Assembly (NCBI GenBank): GCA_036940085.1
Contig: JALLBK010000513.1
Location: 1 to 18,403 of the forward strand
DNA length: 18,403 bases
Source: Discostella pseudostelligera
Lineage: Eukaryota; Bacillariophyta; Thalassiosirophyceae; Thalassiosirales; Thalassiosiraceae
Direction: 5' to 3'
The translations under genes were made by a program, and so were the position numbers. Positions 13,752 to 18,403 of this stretch are shown piece after piece. The notes beneath the pieces were generated by a model that saw only the letters and a list, made by a program, of their open reading frames with translations, had not been told where the DNA came from and made no database searches. Positions within the stretch are counted from its first letter, which is position 1. Each line of letters starts with the position of its first letter.

Positions 13752-16700
13752 ATGGTAGGAATACCGCCTCCAACATCTTCGTCCGCGACCTCGCGCATTG
13801 GTGGTAGTGGAGGTGGTGGTGGTGGAGAAAGACTGTCGCAATTTCACTCGACACCGCCAACATCTTCATCGTTGCATCGGCAGCGGCAGCTTCAGCAACA
13901 ACGTGCCACCATCATCACCTCCAATGCAACCAGTGCCACTACCAGTGCCAATCATCGTCATTTGAAGAAGGTAGAAGCTGAGAGAGACGATATTATGAAT
14001 AATAATTTGCCATTGGAATCGGTGCTCATTTGTGGCAATGCTCGTGATCATGCAGTAGCAGCTTCGGCTTCGACTATGTCTACTACTACAGCCACTAACA
14101 CTACTTCTACTCCGGTCGCCAGCAGATGCAATTCAATAACAAAAATGCATCAAGAGAATGAGTGCGACAACATTAACAATGAGAATAAGTACAATTATGT
14201 TGATGAAGAGAAGAAAGAAGAGGAGGAGACAGATAATGTTCATGCTACTACTAACAGCAGCANACAATTATGTTGATGAAGAGAAGAAAGAAGAGGAGGA
14301 GACAGATAATGTTCATGCTACTACTAACAGCAGCAGCAACAACAACAACAACAACAACAACTTCAATGATGAATACGGGGAATCCAAAAGCACCACCAGC
14401 AATGTCAAAGTTTGCATTCGATTACGTCCCATGCTCCCATCGGACAGTATAGACACCATCACCACCACTACTACCACCATCAATGCTAGTGGAATAAGAA
14501 ATGGACAAAAAATGACAGCAATGAAACGCCATACTAGTGGATTGATCACCCCTTCAAGTAGAAGAAGTAGTGCATTAGGGGAGAGTAGCAGTAAGGTTGC
14601 ACAGCAACATTCAGCAGCAGCAGCAATGCAACCAGCGTGGATTGCCCATCCCAATGATCCACATCGGATAACCCAATCCATCCCTCTTACTTCTACCGCC
14701 ACCAATAATAGCAGCACCGCTTCCATTCCTACCAACCCTTCCATCCCTACAAACAACAGCAATGGCAACAACAATAATACTGTCAACAATGCAACTCTGC
14801 CCGAATACACCTTTGATCGGGTCTACAACCCCCATGAATCCACAGTAACATTGTACAATGAACACATTCGAAATATCGTTACCAATGTAGTAAAAGGATA
14901 TCATGGGAGTGTATTTGCCTATGGTCAGACTAATTCCGGTAAGACGTTTACCATGACTGGTGGTGGTAGTAATAGTGGTGGTGGTAATGGTGTTGGCGGT
15001 GAACAAGAAATAAGAGAGGAAGAAATGGGTGTAATTCGATTGGCAGTGCGGGATATCTTTCATCAAATACAGCATTCGCAACGAAACCATGCTGCTACTG
15101 CCTCATCGTCGTCACGTGAATATCTAGTCAGAGTGAGCTATCTTGAGATATACAATGAGCAGCTCTACGATCTGTTAGCACCACCATCACAACCTGCATC
15201 ATCAATGCTACAACATCACCATATGCCACCCTCGACAGCATCGGCAATACGCATCTTCGAATCCCGAACCGAGGGTGTAATAGTACGTGGATTACGTGAA
15301 GAGATTGTAACTTGTCCCGAGGATGTGTTTGCTCTATTGGATGCGGGGGATGCCAAACGGCGGGTGGGAAGTACGGCGTTGAATAAGACGAGTAGTCGTA
15401 GTCATTCGGTGTTTCGACTTGTTTTGGAAAGTCGGGCTGCATCCTCAACATCATCGTCATCTGTGGCCAATTCTACTAGCGGCGTCGAAGGTCCGGTGCG
15501 AATCTCATCGTTATCATTGGTGGATTTGGCAGGATCTGAATCTGTTAAGGCTACAGGCTCGACGGGATTACGACAGAAGGAGGGACAATATATCAACAAG
15601 TCATTATTGACGTTGGGACATGTGGTACACAAGTTGTCGGAAGTGAGTTCAAGGGCGGTGGGTGGCGATGGAAGCAACAGCACTACCAACAACCACAACA
15701 TCACGAACGAGCACATTCCCTATCGTGATTCCAAACTAACACGTCTCCTCCAACCATCCTTGGGAGGGAATGCCCAAGTTTGTGTCGTTTGTTGTGTCTC
15801 ACCCTCCCCAAAGCATGTCGAGGAGAGTCATAATACATTAAAGTTTGCCATGCGTGCCAGACGGATAGTGCAACATGCGCGCATCACCGAAGTGGTGGAT
15901 AAGAATACATTGTTGCGAAGTTATCGAGAGGAGATTGAGGAGTTGAAGCGACAGTTAAGAGAGGCTCGACGGACAGCGGTGGCGTTTGATGAGCTCCGCG
16001 AACAGCATCGGCAGCTGCATACGACACCGACGAATAAGGTTCGTTATTCTTCATTCAACGAAGATGGTGACGATGACGATGATGATGTGCATGTATTGGT
16101 CTCGGCCATAGCCAACCTCGAATCCCTAATTTTGAAAGCCGGTGCCAAGTGCAGTTCGAGGAAGTCCAACAATAGCACCACCAAAAGTATCAGCAGTAGC
16201 ATCGCCACAACAACAGTCGGCGAAACCATTGATGAATTGTCAACATCGGTGACCATTCGAGCATTGGATGCGGTATTACTGAAGGCAGAGTCTTCGGACA
16301 TTACGGTTGATGGTGTCACTTCCGATATGATGTCCTCCCCAGGTGTCATGAGCGTGGATAGTTCATTGAATAAATCATGTGTGACTACACCGTCAGCAAT
16401 TACCCAACCAAACGAGGATGGATATGACGAGGATCCTAGTCTCTTGGTGGAATTACATCGTATTCAAGCGATGCTTGATACGGTGATGAAGAAGAAACGA
16501 AAGGGCACGTATGGCGGTGCGAAGTCGACACCTGGTGGTGGTGGTGGTGGTGGTGACGATAATATCAATGCTCAGTATAGAACACCGAAGAGAGATGCCG
16601 AGATTGAACGATTGCGAATGCAGCTCCAGGAGCAGGAAGTGACGTCAACGATGCGTAAGGCTGATAGCTCTTTTTTACAGAGCCAATTAAATGAGAAGGA

Positions 16701-16991
16701 AGGGTACGATTATCTGTCTGTGTATTGTGTTATTTCCTAACCGGTCTACTTTGATGTTGCTCACTTTATGGTTCTTTTGGGTTTGCACCTCGCAGAATAT
16801 TACAAGAGGTTGCAGTTTTATTGGAAGCATTGGAGAAGCGTCAACTAGAATTAGAAAATGAGAACAAGCAGCTGAAGAATGATTTGGCCGACGCAGTGCA
16901 CTTGATAGAGGAAGCTGAAGCTGCGCGGCTGATGTTAGAGAAGCCATTGTCTGAGCGGGACGTACAATTGGCAAACGTCGAAGACAATTGA
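13752..16991 (+). CDS. Kinesin motor protein, kinesin-7/CENP-E-like
   Basis: Exon 1 runs 13752-16703, interrupted by the assembly join at 14263. A 92-bp intron (16704-16795, GTACGA...CCTCGCAG) leads to exon 2, ending at TGA 16989-16991. Removing the 73-bp artefact gives 3075 nt, 1024 residues. The first 190 residues are low complexity (Ser, Asn, Gly). The motor starts at NVKVCIRLRP (193). It has the P-loop GQTNSGKT (367-374), switch I NKTSSRSH (520-527), switch II LVDLAGSE (565-572) and IPYRDSKLTRLLQPSLGGNA. The neck (VVDKNTLLRSYREEIEELKRQL) is of the kinesin-7 type, which includes CENP-E. A low-complexity insert of roughly 120 residues (204-326) lies between strand 1 and EYTFDRVYNP. The tail after the splice is coiled coil (ILQEVAVLLEALEKRQ). 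The 3' end is uncertain. A second intron 16962-17052 (GTACAA...TTTTTAG) would move the stop to 17106. Confidence 0.85.
14191..14335. repeat. 72-bp exact direct repeat around a single N (assembly join)
   Basis: Positions 14191-14262 and 14264-14335 are identical over 72 bp, separated by the N at 14263. Dropping one copy plus the N fuses the Ser-rich N-terminal frame that starts at 13752 with the motor-domain frame. The repeat length equals that at 1116-1260, which points to a fixed overlap length in assembly. Confidence 0.95.
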
Positions 16992-17134
16992 AGATTTGCA
17001 ATTAAATGTTCAAGCGCGAACAAAACATGCAGGAAGAATTCTACATTTTTAGACAAGATGGCCGTCGTGGATTGGTTATGAATGTGTGTTGCAACAGCTA
17101 CCATGATGGATGCTCCGGCATAACTCGAATCTCA

Positions 17135-18207
17135 TCATTTCTCATCACCCCCACCAAGTAAATTGATTGGTATTTTCAAGTACGAAACTCCATTCGATTC
17201 CGGACGTGGCATCTCTCCATTCCTCAAATTCACTTGCAACGCCGGAATAATCAGATTCGGCATACCCAATTGACTATCCCTCTCATTTCTCCACAGCACA
17301 AATTCCTCCCCTGATGTATTAGCCTTCAGTTGTTTGTTCGTGCACTTCTCCTCTCCAATGGTAGTTTGAAACAGTAATTCTCGTCCACCGGGTTGATAAT
17401 CATGACCTACAAACGCACGTGTATCCTCTGACAATTCATCATACAATCGTTTCACTGAAGAGTAGAGTGTCGCGCTGCTTCCACCGGGGAAATCGCATCG
17501 AGCTGTGCCGAAATCGGGCTGAAATCATGTTTAGTAAGGAGCGACAAATCCAACCAATAAACTTGATTATCATGTTAAATCAAAACATACCATGAAAATA
17601 GTATCGCCTGTAAATACCGCATCTCCTACCACATAACAGACACATGCGGGTGTGTGTCCAGGTGTGTAAATGACACGACCTTGAATATCTCCCAAGTGGA
17701 AGGTATCTCCATCTTGAAATAAAATGTCAAATTGTGAACCATCGGTTGGGAGATCGGCTTCGGTGTAGTTGAATAGTTTGCTGAAGGTCTTTTGTACCAG
17801 GGTCACATTGGCCCCAATCCCCGTTTTGGCAGTGGGATATTTTTCCTTGAGATACTTGGCTCCCGTGAGATGATCGGCTGATGTGTAGGTATATTATTTG
17901 GAAGCATAAAGTCATTCATATTACACACTTAGATAAGATGGCACAAAACAGCTAAAGGGCCAAGTAGTAACATACCATGAACATGGCTCTCAAGGATATA
18001 CTTAACATCCAAATGATTGACAGAACAATATTCCACCACAGCCTGATTGTGCGTATTCGATGTCCGTCCCGAGGCGGCATCATAATCAAGGACGGAATCG
18101 AGAATGATCGATTCTGTCGATGATGGGTCACTGATGATGTAGGTCATGGTGGAAGTCCCCGCGTGAAAGATTCCGTGAACTTGGGGTTTGGAGGGATGCG
18201 ATGACAT
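17135..18207 (-). CDS. Metallo-beta-lactamase-fold hydrolase, ETHE1/glyoxalase II-like
   Basis: There are three exons on the minus strand: 18207-17976, 17877-17591 and 17518-17135. Introns are 98 bp (17975-17878) and 72 bp (17590-17519), both GTATGT...CAG. The first splice rebuilds the metal motif HVHADH (residues 75-80). Other ligands are His152 (TPGHTP), Asp169 (FTGDTIF) and His212 (VGHDYQP). The third exon (PDFGTARCDFPGG, LIIPALQVNLRNGEMP, YLKIPINL) matches bacterial MBL-fold hydrolases of the persulfide dioxygenase/glyoxalase II group. Length is 300 residues. The ATG at 18207 is the only in-frame ATG, but the frame stays open to the window edge and encodes an Arg/His/Ser-rich stretch (HQATRLHQLFSSTA) like a mitochondrial presequence. 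The true start may lie to the right of the window. The substrate is not determined. Confidence 0.87.
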
Positions 18208-18403
18208 TGCAGTGCTGCTGAATAGCTGATGAAGTCGGGTAGCTTGATGAAAGAGACGGTGACGATGCGGTGGAGGAAGAAGTTGCGGACGAACATCATG
18301 GTGTGGATGTGGATGTAATGAATTCGAACACAGGCTCGGGTTACGTATTTGGGGTGATGGACAGGCGGCCCATGAGCAAGCGGCCGCTCCCAACCATTTC
18401 CGT

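Noticed and set aside
14313..15090. Minus-strand ORFs of 159-165 codons opposite the kinesin
   Set aside because: They are antisense shadows of the motor-domain exon, with Leu/Val runs from the Asn/Thr repeats.

Overview
The window is nuclear DNA of a photosynthetic stramenopile, most likely a centric diatom. Short GT-AG introns of 61-98 bp interrupt otherwise compact genes. Proteins carry Ser, Asn, Gln and His homopolymers. A Tat translocase subunit has a signal peptide plus an ASAFAP-like plastid-import motif, which points to a secondary red plastid. Flagellar genes (IFT52 and two dynein-assembly co-chaperones) fit a centric diatom with flagellate sperm, because pennate diatoms have no cilia. 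The taxon is an inference; no marker gene is present.

Layout. At the left edge (1-310, -) is the N-terminus of a secreted or membrane protein. It is head-to-head, 112 bp apart, with a PIH1-domain gene (423-2406, +). That gene converges on a Bin3/BCDIN3D-type RNA methyltransferase (2466-4030, -). After about 1 kb with a G-box cluster and one doubtful small ORF comes IFT52 (5056-6456, -). IFT52 shares a 221-bp divergent promoter with a SPAG1-like TPR gene (6678-8118, +). A 1.3-kb stretch without a proven gene follows (8119-9434). Then come a plastid TatA/Hcf106 (9435-10073, -), a LAMMER/CLK kinase with an RS-rich N-terminus (10579-13245, -), a divergent kinesin-7-like motor gene (13752-about 16991, +), and a metallo-beta-lactamase-fold hydrolase (17135-18207 or beyond the right edge, -).

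Function. The PIH1 protein and SPAG1 are expected partners in HSP90/R2TP-like preassembly of axonemal dyneins, and IFT52 is a core IFT-B subunit. Three flagellar genes therefore lie within 8 kb. The two flagellar promoters share the 11-bp palindrome TTGAAATTCAA. The other genes are housekeeping: RNA methylation, thylakoid Tat transport, splicing-factor phosphorylation, a mitotic-type kinesin and probable sulfur or thioester metabolism.

Sequence quality. Two single Ns (1188 and 14263) are each flanked by exact 72-bp direct repeats. They are unmerged contig overlaps: dropping one copy plus the N restores the frame in both genes. Independently, the PIH1 gene has a 1-base frameshift in an A run (919-922) and SPAG1 has a 10-bp tandem duplication (6726-6745) that breaks its frame. 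These may be sequencing errors or real lesions in flagellar genes.
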